From Phycisphaerales bacterium (GTDB lineage Bacteria; Planctomycetota; Phycisphaerae; UBA1845; Fen-1342): a DNA stretch of 37,663 bases. The translations under genes were made by a program, and so were the position numbers. Below are positions 15,912 to 24,080 of this stretch, in pieces. How positions within the stretch are numbered: position 1 is the first letter of the stretch; every line of letters begins with the position of its first letter. Where the stretch lies: the NCBI GenBank assembly GCA_003162245.1, contig PMMM01000211.1:1-37663 (forward strand), read 5' to 3'. Below the pieces are notes generated by a model. It did not search any database and was not told the DNA's origin. It saw only the letters and a list, made by a program, of their open reading frames with translations.

Positions 15912-17603
15912 ATGTCGGAGCCGCTGAAAATCCGCCGGGCACTCATCAGCGTCTATGACAAGACCGGCGTCGTCGAGTTCGCCCGCACGCTGCACGACGA
16001 GTTCGCGATCGAGATCATCTCGACCGGCGGGACCGCAGAAGTGCTCACAAAGGCGGGCATTCCGGTGACGCTCGTCGAAGACATCACCGGCTGCTCGGAA
16101 ATGCTGGACGGCCGCGTAAAGACGTTGCATCCGAAGATCCACGCCGCGATCCTGGCCGACCGCGACAACCCGGCGCACATGCGGCAGCTCGCGGAGCAGG
16201 GGATCGAGCCGATCGACATGGTCGTCGTGAACCTGTACCCGTTCGAGCAGACGATCGCCAAGCCCGGCTGCACGTTCGACGAAGCCATCGAGATGATCGA
16301 CATCGGCGGCCCGTGCCTGTTGCGTGCGGCGGCGAAGAATAGCCGGCATGTGCTCGTTCTGGTTCCGTCCGGCGGGCCCTGGTCCTCGAAAATGGACTAC
16401 CGTTGGTGCCTTGACGCAATCCGCAAAGCGGACGCCCGGCCCGATGCGAGGACCCGGGCGGCAGTGGATCGCGCGCACACTGCTTTCTGGACGACGGAGT
16501 ACTACGACGGCCAGATCGCAAAGTGGTTGCTGGCGCAACGGGGAACGGGGGAGTCCGTCGAAGTACTACATTTGCTACGCGCCGTGGGCGTAGATCTGGT
16601 CTATGGCGAAAACCCGCACCAGCAAGCAGAGTTGAGGTTCAGCTGGGAGACCGCGTCCCGGCAGATATACCCGCCCCACGAAGTCTGTCGTGCCATCCGA
16701 GATGATAACCCGCCGTTGTCTTTCAACAACCTGGCCGACGCCAGCGCCGCACTTGAGCTATGCGCGGAGCTGACGCGGGCACGGACAGACCTCAAGACTT
16801 GCTGCTTCATCAAGCACGCCAACGCCTGTGGGGCCGCGGTCGAGGCAGAACCGCTGGAGGCGTATCGCAAGGCGTACCTCGGCGATCCGAACGCTGCGCT
16901 GGGCGGGATTCTCACGGCGAACTTCAACGTCGACGTGGCGTTCGCCGGGTCGGTGATGGAAACGTACGCCCGCTGGGGGAAGGTGGCCGGTGCGGGCGGG
17001 TTCTTCGTCGAAGTGTGGCTCGCGCCGTCATTCGACAAAGACGCGGTGGAGGTTATTCGCACAAAGAAGGACTGGGGCCGGCGCGTGCGGCTCCTGGACG
17101 TCGGCGACATGAGCATCCCGCCCGATCCCAACGAAATGGACTTCAAGCGCATCGCCGACGGGGTGCTCATGCAGACCCGCGACCTCGTCGGGCTCAACGA
17201 AGAGCAGTGGAAGGTCGTCACGCAGCGCGCGCCGACAGCCGCCGAGCTGGACGACCTGCGGCTCGCCTGGCTGATCTGCAAGCACACGAAAAGCAACGCG
17301 ATCACGATCTGCAAGGACGGCATGTTGCTCGGCAACGGCGCCGGCCAGATGAGCCGCGTGATGAGCTGCCGCATCGCGACCTGGCTCGCCCAGGAAAACG
17401 GTCATGCCGACCAACTCAAGGGTGCCGCCGCGGCATCCGACGCGTTCTTCCCCTTCCGCGACGGCCCCGACATCCTGCTCGACGCCGGCGTCACCGCCCT
17501 GATCCAGCCCGGCGGCAGCAAACGCGACGCCGACACGATCGCGGCCTGCGACGAGCGCGGCGTGGCGATGATCTTCACCGGCACGCGGCACTTCAAGCAC
17601 TGA
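15912..17603 (+). CDS. purH: Bifunctional AICAR transformylase/IMP cyclohydrolase
   Basis: 563 residues; it catalyses the last two steps of de novo IMP synthesis. The N-terminal cyclohydrolase domain shows ALISVYDKTG (10-19), the STGGTAEVL segment (38-46) and GRVKTLHPKIHAAIL (67-81). The transformylase domain shows ENPHQQAELR, FNNLADASAALEL, IKHANACGAAV (catalytic Lys-His), SNAITICKDGMLLGNGAGQM and the QPGGSKRDADTIAACDERG end. The usual KH-x-NPCG has Ala for Pro here. Slightly longer than the 529-residue E. coli enzyme. The start follows GGGAGCGAGC; an upstream in-frame start at 15864 is less likely. It converges on yacG with inverted repeats between. Confidence 0.95.
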   Translation: MSEPLKIRRALISVYDKTGVVEFARTLHDEFAIEIISTGGTAEVLTKAGIPVTLVEDITGCSEMLDGRVKTLHPKIHAAILADRDNPAHMRQLAEQGIEPIDMVVVNLYPFEQTIAKPGCTFDEAIEMIDIGGPCLLRAAAKNSRHVLVLVPSGGPWSSKMDYRWCLDAIRKADARPDARTRAAVDRAHTAFWTTEYYDGQIAKWLLAQRGTGESVEVLHLLRAVGVDLVYGENPHQQAELRFSWETASRQIYPPHEVCRAIRDDNPPLSFNNLADASAALELCAELTRARTDLKTCCFIKHANACGAAVEAEPLEAYRKAYLGDPNAALGGILTANFNVDVAFAGSVMETYARWGKVAGAGGFFVEVWLAPSFDKDAVEVIRTKKDWGRRVRLLDVGDMSIPPDPNEMDFKRIADGVLMQTRDLVGLNEEQWKVVTQRAPTAAELDDLRLAWLICKHTKSNAITICKDGMLLGNGAGQMSRVMSCRIATWLAQENGHADQLKGAAAASDAFFPFRDGPDILLDAGVTALIQPGGSKRDADTIAACDERGVAMIFTGTRHFKH

Positions 17604-17771
17604 AACCGCAGAGGCGCCAAGAGCGCAGAGCACGCAGAGACGAAACTTCAGGTCACAAACGCAGGTCCACGTCCCGCGCTACGAAAGCAACCGCACGTCA
17701 ACATGATGGTCCCCAGCCCCCAACCTGAACACACTCTCTGCGTGCTCTGCGCTCTCAGCGCCTTTGCGGTT
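17604..17771. repeat. Pair of inverted dispersed repeats between convergent genes
   Basis: Arms of about 38 bases at 17604-17641 and 17734-17771 are near-identical in inverted orientation (AACCGCAGAGGCGCCAAGAG against AACCGCAAAGGCGCTGAGAG, then GCGCAGAGCACGCAGAGA in both). They are separated by 92 bases. The left arm begins immediately after the purH stop codon. The right arm contains the last codons and the TGA stop of yacG. A transcript from either side would fold into a long stem, so it may act as a bidirectional terminator or stabiliser. Confidence 0.75.
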
Positions 17772-17967
17772 CCTCCCCCGGCGGGCGCGGCGGCCACGGC
17801 TCGCCGGCCTCCTCCGGCGTCAGGTCGCGCTCGATCGTGTACTGCTCGCGGAGCCACTTGCCCAGATCGACGAACTGGCAGCGGGAGCTGCAAAACGGGT
17901 AGCGCACCGGCAGCGGGCCGTCGTAGACGACTTCACGCCCACAAGTGACACACTGGTATGTTGACAT
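17755..17967 (-). CDS. yacG: YacG-type zinc-binding protein
   Basis: 70 residues. It has two Cys pairs, C6-V-T-C9 and C26-S-S-R-C30, with PFCSSRCQFVDLGKWLREQY. That is the YacG zinc finger, followed by an acidic/Pro-rich tail. In E. coli YacG binds and inhibits DNA gyrase; here the role is by family only. The true start is the ATG at 17967; the open frame extending to 19047 is the shadow of the sigma factor gene. The end is odd: codons for PQRR and the stop lie within a dispersed repeat arm. Confidence 0.88.
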   Translation of the reverse strand: MSTYQCVTCGREVVYDGPLPVRYPFCSSRCQFVDLGKWLREQYTIERDLTPEEAGEPWPPRPPGEEPQRR

Positions 17968-18074
17968 CGAGGCGTGTCCTCGACTGGGAAGCTCGTGCCG
18001 TTGCGGTCTCACGCTGATTGTACGCGAGCCCGCCGGACGCCCCCGGTTCCCGTGCGAAGCGGCTCCGGAGCGCC

Positions 18075-18971
18075 TCACGCGTGCAGCTTCATGTACTCTT
18101 CGAGCTTGGCCTTCGCTTCCCGCTCGATCTGGCGCACACGTTCCCGCGTCAGGCCGACCTCTTCGCCGATCTCCTTGAGCGTCATCGGCTTGCCGCGCCG
18201 CTCGCGGAGCCCGTAGCGGAGCTTCAGCACCAGCGCCTCGCGCTCCGTGATGCGGCCGAGCAGGTTCGAAACCAGCTCGGAGTCCGACTCGTTGAAGGAC
18301 GCCTCGAACGGAGCCGGCGTCCGCGTGTCCTCCAGCGCCTCGCTGAGGCTGCCCTCGCCATCGGCTGAAGCACTGCCCTGCATCCGGGACGAGCAGGCCT
18401 TGATCGCCTGCAGGATCGCCTTGGCCTTGCGGTGCGTGATGCCCATCTGCTTGGCGATCTCGGGCATCTGGGGCGGACGCCCCAGGCTCTCTTCGAGCGC
18501 CCGCGTCGCCAGCTTCATGTGCCCAATCTGCTCCATCAGGTAGCTGGGGATGTGGATCATCTGCTGCGAGTTCTGCACCGCCCGCCGGATCGCCTGGTCG
18601 ATCCAGTACCCGGCGTACGTGCTGAACCGCGAGCCCACGTCGGGGTCGAAGCGGTCGACTGCGTTCATTAGCCCCACGTTGCCTTCGTTGACCAGGTCTT
18701 CGAGCGGCAACCCCCGGTTGCGAAAGTGCTTGGCCACGCTGATGACGAGCCGCAGGTTGGCTTGCACCATCCGGTCGCGGGCCTCGGCCGCCTCGCGCTG
18801 CGCGCGCTCGTACTCCGCCAGGCTGAGCTTCCCTTCCGCGAAGCGCTGCTCCGCCCCGGACTTCGCGCGGACCTGGAGGCCCAGCGCACGCTCCTCCTCG
18901 GCGGTCAAGAGCGGATACTTCTTGATCTCCTTCAGGTAGTCGCCCAGCACTGTGTCGAGCTTCGTGGCCAT
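18075..18971 (-). CDS. RNA polymerase sigma-70 family factor (group 2-like)
   Basis: 298 residues from the ATG at 18971. It has region 1.2 (DTVLGDYLKEIKKYPLLTAEEE), then an insert of about 25 residues (36-65) before region 2. Region 2 (66-136) carries ANLRLVISVAKHFRNRGLPL, DLVNEGNVGLMNAVDRFDP and RFSTYAGYWIDQAIRRA. Region 3 follows (about 145-220). Region 4 (235-292) ends in the helix-turn-helix LTRERVRQIEREAKAKL. There is no region 1.1, so it is not the primary RpoD but an RpoS-like or RpoD-related factor. yacG lies downstream and maf upstream on the same strand, with gaps of 107 and 162 bases. Confidence 0.9.
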   Translation of the reverse strand: MATKLDTVLGDYLKEIKKYPLLTAEEERALGLQVRAKSGAEQRFAEGKLSLAEYERAQREAAEARDRMVQANLRLVISVAKHFRNRGLPLEDLVNEGNVGLMNAVDRFDPDVGSRFSTYAGYWIDQAIRRAVQNSQQMIHIPSYLMEQIGHMKLATRALEESLGRPPQMPEIAKQMGITHRKAKAILQAIKACSSRMQGSASADGEGSLSEALEDTRTPAPFEASFNESDSELVSNLLGRITEREALVLKLRYGLRERRGKPMTLKEIGEEVGLTRERVRQIEREAKAKLEEYMKLHA

Positions 18972-19133
18972 GTGCTCGCTTGCCGTCACCGCATAGAGCC
19001 GACGTGGCCAGTCGGCACGTCCCCTGGACCGCCGCACTCAAGATCATCGCCCGCTGAATCTATCGGCCCGTAGCGGGCTGTGGCTCATGCTGTGTACATG
19101 ATACTCCACGTGCCCCGACCGAGCCAGACTTTA

Positions 19134-19817
19134 TCAGCAGGCCTCGTCCGCGGCCGGTCCGGAAACGCGCCCGGAATCGAGAATCGGCCACTGGTCGTCG
19201 CCCGTTTCGACGACTGCGTATCCGGCCGTGCGCAACAGGCGGCTGACCGGGCCGACCGGCAGGCCGACGACGTTCGAGAAACTGCCGTCAATCCGCTCCA
19301 CCAGTCGGTCGCCAACCGTCTGGATCCCGTAGGCCCCTGCCTTCCCGGCCCAGTCGCCGCTTTCGAGGTAGGTCCGGCGTGCAGCCGGGTCGTCGCGCAT
19401 CCAGACCCGCGTGACGTCGGTCTCGGCCAGCCGCCGGGGCCGCGGACCGGTCCGCAGCAGGCACACGCCCGTGATCACTTCGCTCACGTACCGCGCCTGG
19501 AGCTCGAGCATCCGGCGTGCGTCGGCCAGGTCGCGCGGCTTGCCGAGAATCTCGCCCTCGCACGCGACGACCGTGTCGGCCCCCAGGACCCAGCACTCGG
19601 GATGGCGGTCGGCGACCGCGCGGGCCTTGAAGTGGGCGAGCGCAAGCGCCCATTCGCGGGCGTGGACGGGGCTGGAGTCGTCGGACGGCTCCGTGTATTG
19701 GCACGGCTCTACGACGAAGTGCGGGTAGAGGCGCGCCAGCAGTTCCTGCCGGCGCGGGCTGGCTGACGCCAGAATGAGAGTATCCACAGGCACGCCAAGC
19801 ACCCGATGAAGCCACAT
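19134..19817 (-). CDS. maf: Maf-family nucleotide pyrophosphatase
   Basis: 227 residues. It has LILASASPRRQELLARLYP (14-32), GADTVVACEGEILGKP, GKAGAYGIQTVGDRLVERI and GSFSNVVGLPV, the signature blocks of the Maf/YhdE family, which hydrolyses non-canonical or canonical dTTP/UTP-type nucleotides. The C-terminal 30 residues are an extra tail. The ATG at 19817 is used; an internal GTG is possible because no ribosome-binding site is visible. The gene is divergent from endonuclease IV with about 35 bases between starts. Confidence 0.92.
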   Translation of the reverse strand: MWLHRVLGVPVDTLILASASPRRQELLARLYPHFVVEPCQYTEPSDDSSPVHAREWALALAHFKARAVADRHPECWVLGADTVVACEGEILGKPRDLADARRMLELQARYVSEVITGVCLLRTGPRPRRLAETDVTRVWMRDDPAARRTYLESGDWAGKAGAYGIQTVGDRLVERIDGSFSNVVGLPVGPVSRLLRTAGYAVVETGDDQWPILDSGRVSGPAADEAC

Positions 19818-19852
19818 TGACCCGAATCACCAAGCGCATTAGACCAGTTTCA

Positions 19853-20773
19853 ATGTCCGCCGTCAAAGACAGCTCGGTGCGCGCGTCCAGCGCGGCGACC
19901 TGGCGCCGGCACCGGTTCGGTGCGCACCTCTCAATCGCCGGCGGAATGCACTGCGCGATCGAGAAGGCGCTCCATCTGCACTTCGACACAGTCCAGGTGT
20001 TCGTGAAGAACCAGCGGCAGTGGCGCGCCGCGCCGCTGGACCCCGCGGACGTCGCCCGCTGGCACGAGCTGCGTGAAACGCCCGGCTTCGGCCCACCGGT
20101 GGCACACGCGACATATCTCATCAACCTGGCATCCCCGCGCCGGTCCCTGGCCGCGCTGAGCGAGCGGGCGTTCACCGAGGAACTGCGGCGGTGCGCCATA
20201 CTCGCCATTCCATACCTGGTTTTCCACCCGGGCTCTGCCACCGGCTCCGCGCGCAAGCCGGCAGTTGCGCGCGTGGCACACGCGCTTGACCGCGTGCTGG
20301 CTCGCCCGATCGAGCCGCCGGTGATGCCCCTGCTCGAAACGACGGCCGGGCAGGGCTCGACGCTGGGCGCGACGTTCGAGGAGTTGGCAGAGATCATCGA
20401 CCAGGTGGAGGCCGCGCCGCGGGTGGGTGTGTGCGTGGACACCTGCCACGTCTTTGCCGCCGGTTACAACATCCGCCGGCCGGAAAGTTATCAGGCCATG
20501 ATCGATCTGGCGGCCCGAACGGTCGGCCTGGCGCGCATCCGCTGTTGGCACCTGAACGACAGCCGGGCGGAGTGCGGCGCGCACCTCGACCGTCACGAGC
20601 ACATCGGCCGCGGCCGGCTGGGCCGTGCGGCGTTCGGAAACCTGCTGGCCGACCCCCGTTTTCTGGACGTGCCCATGATCCTGGAGACACCCAAGGGTAC
20701 GGATCGAACCGGGCGGGACTGGGACCGCGTTAACCTGGGGCGGCTGCGCGAGATCGACCGGCACTGCAAATAG
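19853..20773 (+). CDS. nfo: Endonuclease IV (deoxyribonuclease IV)
   Basis: 306 residues from the ATG at 19853; a TTG at 19817 would add 12 residues but overlap the maf start. It cleaves DNA at abasic sites in base excision repair. Family blocks with zinc ligands are FGAHLSIAGG, YLVFHPGSATGS, LLETTAGQGSTLG, GVCVDTCHVFAAGYN, CWHLNDSRAECGAHLDRHEH and MILETPKG. Length is close to the 280-310 usual for the family. No clear ribosome-binding site is present at either start. Confidence 0.93.
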   Translation: MSAVKDSSVRASSAATWRRHRFGAHLSIAGGMHCAIEKALHLHFDTVQVFVKNQRQWRAAPLDPADVARWHELRETPGFGPPVAHATYLINLASPRRSLAALSERAFTEELRRCAILAIPYLVFHPGSATGSARKPAVARVAHALDRVLARPIEPPVMPLLETTAGQGSTLGATFEELAEIIDQVEAAPRVGVCVDTCHVFAAGYNIRRPESYQAMIDLAARTVGLARIRCWHLNDSRAECGAHLDRHEHIGRGRLGRAAFGNLLADPRFLDVPMILETPKGTDRTGRDWDRVNLGRLREIDRHCK

Positions 20774-20798
20774 CGACATGCCGCGCAACACTTGCGGG

Positions 20799-20804
20799 TA
20801 TAAT
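20799..20804 (+). promoter_or_regulatory. Consensus -10 box upstream of the LOG-family gene
   Basis: A perfect TATAAT lies at 20799-20804, 25 bases after the nfo stop. No good -35 is present; GACATG at 20775-20780 with an 18-base spacer is the best. Transcription would start near 20811, leaving a leader of about 160 nt that contains the parS site. Confidence 0.45.
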
Positions 20805-20937
20805 AAGATGTTTCGGCGGTTGCCTTGCGGGAGTGCCGCCGCCGAAGCGCGACTCGCAGCGTGAACGGCGGGTCGTCCGGCTTTCCCCACGAGTGTGCGG
20901 AGCGCCGACGCGCCGGCCTCGTCATGGCCGGTCGGTG

Positions 20938-20953
20938 TGTTTCACGTGAAACG
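20938..20953. other. parS: Chromosomal parS (ParB-binding) site
   Basis: TGTTTCACGTGAAACG matches the widely conserved bacterial parS 16-mer TGTTTCACGTGAAACA at 15 of 16 positions; the core palindrome GTTTCACGTGAAAC is perfect. It lies in the leader of the LOG-family gene, 19 bases before its start codon and just before its ribosome-binding site. parS is the centromere-like site bound by ParB for chromosome segregation and is usually near the replication origin. parA and parB are not in the window. Confidence 0.85.
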
Positions 20954-20972
20954 CACGAGGAGAAGCAGTTTC

Positions 20973-21755
20973 ATGTCAGACGGCGAATTCACGTACCGGA
21001 CGGCGGCGGAAGAGACCTGGCGGATCTTCCGCATCATGGCGGAGTTTGTGGAAGGGATCGACGTGATGTCGCGCGTCGGGCCGGCGGTCTCGATCTTCGG
21101 CTCTTCCCGCATGACGGCGGCCGATCCGTACTACGCGGTCGCGGAGCAGTGCGCGCGGCGGCTGGTCGAGTGCGGCTTCGCGGTGATCACCGGGGGCGGA
21201 CCGGGCGTCATGGAGGGCGCCAACAAAGGCGCGGCGGAGGCCGGGGGCAAGAGCGTCGGCCTGAACATCGCTCTGCCGGAGGAGCAGGAGCCGAACCGCT
21301 ACCAGAACATCGCGCTCGACTTCCATTATTTCTTCGTGCGCAAGGTGATGTTCGTCAAATACGCCGTGGCGACGATCTGCTTCCCCGGCGGATTCGGCTC
21401 GCTCGACGAGTTCTTCGAGTCGATGACGCTCGTGCAGACCCGCAAGTCGCCGCCGATGAAGATCATCCTGATGGGTACCGAGTTCTGGCGTCCGCTGGCC
21501 GAGTGGATCCGCACCACGCTGCTGAAGCAACACAACTTCATTTCGCCAGGGGACCTCGACCTGTTCATGATCACCGACGACGTGGAGCCGGCGGTCAACG
21601 CGATCTGCGCGTTTTACGAGCAGAACCGGCCCGTGGCCGGCCCGCCATCGACAGCCAAGGATCTGATGCTCCATCCGCCGGAGCGCGTTACGGCCGAGGG
21701 TACGATTTACGGCATCCCCTCCGCGTGGAAGAGCCGGCCGCGCAACCCGGAATAG
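20973..21755 (+). CDS. LOG-family (lysine decarboxylase-like, TIGR00730 type) protein
   Basis: 260 residues. The start at 20973 follows AGGAG at a normal distance; the longer frame from 20895 would read through the parS site. It has the Rossmann-like core with SIFGSSRM, AVITGGGPGVMEGANKGAAEAGG and FPGGFGSLDEFFE. The last is the PGGxGTxxE motif with Ser for Thr. Some family members are cytokinin-activating phosphoribohydrolases releasing the base from nucleoside monophosphates. Its substrate in this organism is unknown. The C-terminal 30 residues are a non-conserved tail. Confidence 0.88.
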   Translation: MSDGEFTYRTAAEETWRIFRIMAEFVEGIDVMSRVGPAVSIFGSSRMTAADPYYAVAEQCARRLVECGFAVITGGGPGVMEGANKGAAEAGGKSVGLNIALPEEQEPNRYQNIALDFHYFFVRKVMFVKYAVATICFPGGFGSLDEFFESMTLVQTRKSPPMKIILMGTEFWRPLAEWIRTTLLKQHNFISPGDLDLFMITDDVEPAVNAICAFYEQNRPVAGPPSTAKDLMLHPPERVTAEGTIYGIPSAWKSRPRNPE

Positions 21756-21812
21756 CCGTGGGGTTGCGTTCTCAATCCAGCCCACTGCGGCTTGATCGCC
21801 TTCCGAGCACCG

Positions 21813-22091
21813 TCACGGTCTGGTGGTGGGCGCCTTGCGGTCCTGGTCCTTCTTCGGCTCGGCCTGCGCGTCGCGGATGTCGCGTAGCAGCTTCGCGATC
21901 TCCGTCAGCTTCTCGTTCGACGTGCGCATCTCCCTGATCATCTCGTTGAACTGCGCCCCGCTGTCGGGGATTTGGGCGTAGGCGGCGCGGGGCGAACTCA
22001 GCCCCTGCCACAGCAGCAGCCCCGCCAGCACCGTGCCCAGCGCCAGAGCGTAGCTTGACCAGGACGGACGTTGTACGTGGCGAGTCACCAT
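21813..22091 (-). CDS. Small membrane-anchored or secreted protein, unknown function
   Basis: 92 residues from the ATG at 22091, which follows GAAGGAG by 8 bases. One hydrophobic segment (about 14-31) is followed by AAYAQ, which could be a signal-peptidase site or the end of an anchor. Residues 45-75 are amphipathic and helical, likely a coiled coil (MREMRTSNEKLTEIAKLLRD-like pattern), ending in a charged, Pro/Thr tail. No family recognised. It lies just downstream of the CocE-type hydrolase on the same strand with a 53-base gap and may be co-transcribed. Confidence 0.6.
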   Translation of the reverse strand: MVTRHVQRPSWSSYALALGTVLAGLLLWQGLSSPRAAYAQIPDSGAQFNEMIREMRTSNEKLTEIAKLLRDIRDAQAEPKKDQDRKAPTTRP

Positions 22092-22144
22092 CGCCGACTC
22101 CTTCGATCCCCGTGGCACAGGCTTCCCGGCGGGCCGCGCCCGCC

Positions 22145-23929
22145 CTATTTCACAATCGGCAACTCCAGGGCGCTCGGATGGTCCGCGTCGTGATATACCT
22201 GCACGTGCGCCGTCCGCGCGTCGCGGCCGGATTCTTCAGCGAGGTTGCCGCCCGCATTGTAGTTCTTCTCGACGTACGGCGTGTTCGGGCTCAGGACGAT
22301 GAGGCGGAGACGGCTGCCGGCGGACACGCGGCGGGAGAAGAAGTTGAACGTGTCGAACACGTAACGCTCGATCTTGCCCGGCGTGACGAGCTTCGGCTCG
22401 GCCAGCGATTCGCGGTAGCGGGCTCGCTTCCAGTCCGCGGCGAGCCAGATGCTGCCGCCGTCCGGCAAAACCTCATACAGTCCGACCCAGAAATCCGTAT
22501 CGGGCACGTCGAGCGCGATCCAGAGCGTTAGCTTGGCCGTACCGGTAATCTCGAACGCCTCCGGCAGCGGCGTCGTGTGATACACGAGCCCGCGGCCCGA
22601 CAGGCTCATCGCGAGCGTTTCATTCGTGTACGGGTTGGCGATCGTGCCCGATTCCTGGTCCGGCGGCGTCAGCGGACGCGTGTCGAGCGGGTCGTACACG
22701 TAGGCGTCCGGCGTTTCGCCGTCGGGGCGCACCGCCGTCAGCGACCCAGACGCGAACACGTCGTCCGCACGGCCGGTCGAATGCAGGCACAGCGAGCGCG
22801 TCTCGTTCGAGATGGACTCGAGCGCGTCCGCGTATTTCCATGCCTCCGCACCTGCGCCCGGCACGTAGTACGCGACGCGCTGCTTCAGGAAGGCCGGCTT
22901 CGGCCCGTCCTTCAGCGTCCAGTCGTACCACGCGACGTGCAGGGCGCTGAGGTCCACGACGCTCGCTTCGCCGAGCTTGAGGGCCTTGAACTCGCGCTTC
23001 GGGGTGCGCGTGCCGGCGTGATCCCACGGACCGATGATGAGGTAGTGCTTCTCGCGGCCGGCGGGGCTCCCATAGCGCATGTGCCGGCGGTAGTACTCCA
23101 GGGCGCCCATCTGGTCGGCGTCGTAGTGCCCCGTGACCGTCAGGATCGGGACGTCCAGCCGCGCGTACTGCTCCGACGCCGGGACGGTGGCGTCCCAATA
23201 CGCGTCGGGGGTACGGTGCTTGAGCCAGGTCTGGAACACGGTGGAGCTGTTGCCGACGACGGCATCGAGGGTGTTGAACGGTTCGTGCCGGTCGTACAGC
23301 TCCTTGAACTTGCTGTCCCAGAAGGCGTCGTCGTTGTAGAGCTTGCCGTTGCCGGTCGTGCCGCTCGTGAAGCTGAGCCACTGAAGCGCGTAGGGCGTGA
23401 AGAAGCCGCCGAAGCAAGGGAAGTCGACGCCGGGGTGTGCGGCGGCGGCCGGCCCGATGGTCGCTAGGTGCGGCGGCAACTCCTTAAGCGTGGCCCACTG
23501 ATTGAAGCCGCCGTAGGAGCCGCCCCACATGGCGACCTTGCCGTTGCACCACGGCTGGGTGGCGAGCCATTCGACGGCGTCGTGGCCATCTTGTGGATCG
23601 TGCACGAGCGGCTCGAGCTCGCCGCCGGAGTTGCCGCGGCCGCGGACATCGACCGCCGCAAATACGTATCCGTGCTTCGCGAAGTACACGCCGCGGTCAT
23701 GCAGGCCATCGGCGATGTAGGGCGTCATGGAGAGGATGACGGGCTGCGGCGCGGGCGTGTCGTGCGGCTTGTAGATCGTCGCATTGAGCGTCACGCCGTC
23801 CCGCATGGGGATCTTGACGCCCCACGTGAAGTCGATGACGGGTTCGTTGGCGTCGGCGGCGGCACACAGTGCCGTCAGCGGGAAGACACCGAGCAGAGCC
23901 ACAAACGCGCGTAACAGCCGAGCTGACAT
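22145..23929 (-). CDS. Secreted CocE/NonD-family hydrolase (X-Pro dipeptidyl-peptidase S15 type)
   Basis: 594 residues from the ATG at 23929, preceded by GAGGAA. Residues 1-24 are a signal peptide (ALCAAADA end). The alpha/beta-hydrolase core has VRGRGNSGGE, the nucleophile elbow MWGGSYGGFNQW (Ser138), an Asp-bearing VTGHYDADQMGALEYY and the His-bearing IIGPWDHAGTR. The C-terminal third is the jelly-roll X-Pro_dipeptidase C domain (LTLWIALDVPDTDFWVGLYE). Members hydrolyse acyl or peptide bonds; the substrate cannot be told. Export suggests periplasmic action. Confidence 0.88.
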   Translation of the reverse strand: MSARLLRAFVALLGVFPLTALCAAADANEPVIDFTWGVKIPMRDGVTLNATIYKPHDTPAPQPVILSMTPYIADGLHDRGVYFAKHGYVFAAVDVRGRGNSGGELEPLVHDPQDGHDAVEWLATQPWCNGKVAMWGGSYGGFNQWATLKELPPHLATIGPAAAAHPGVDFPCFGGFFTPYALQWLSFTSGTTGNGKLYNDDAFWDSKFKELYDRHEPFNTLDAVVGNSSTVFQTWLKHRTPDAYWDATVPASEQYARLDVPILTVTGHYDADQMGALEYYRRHMRYGSPAGREKHYLIIGPWDHAGTRTPKREFKALKLGEASVVDLSALHVAWYDWTLKDGPKPAFLKQRVAYYVPGAGAEAWKYADALESISNETRSLCLHSTGRADDVFASGSLTAVRPDGETPDAYVYDPLDTRPLTPPDQESGTIANPYTNETLAMSLSGRGLVYHTTPLPEAFEITGTAKLTLWIALDVPDTDFWVGLYEVLPDGGSIWLAADWKRARYRESLAEPKLVTPGKIERYVFDTFNFFSRRVSAGSRLRLIVLSPNTPYVEKNYNAGGNLAEESGRDARTAHVQVYHDADHPSALELPIVK

Positions 23930-23980
23930 GGTGGTTCCTCGCAAATCGACGAGAAGTATGGTACGCGTTGGACTGAATCG

Positions 23981-24056
23981 GAGCCCAGAGCGCGAGCGAC
24001 GGGTTACCGCGCCGCGCGACATTCCCGCGAAACCCCGCGCTGGCGCTTGGGGGCTC
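23981..24056. repeat. Inverted repeat pair between aspS and the hydrolase gene
   Basis: GAGCCCAGAGCGCGAGCGAC plus GGGTT (23981-24005) is matched in inverted orientation by 24030-24056 (GAGCCCCCAAGCGCCAGCGC then GGGGTTT on the minus strand). The loop is about 24 bases. It begins about 25 bases after the aspS stop on the minus strand and could end or protect that transcript. The sequence style is that of a dispersed repeat. Confidence 0.5.
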
Positions 24057-24080
24057 TCATCACCGAGCGATCGCGGCCGG

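Noticed and set aside
17968-19047. Long minus-strand frame continuing upstream from yacG
   Set aside because: It is the shadow of the sigma factor gene; the zinc-finger protein begins at 17967.
23818-23835. Second parS-like sequence (CCCCACGTGAAG)
   Set aside because: Only the CCACGTGAA core matches; the outer bases of the 16-mer do not, and it lies in the hydrolase coding region.
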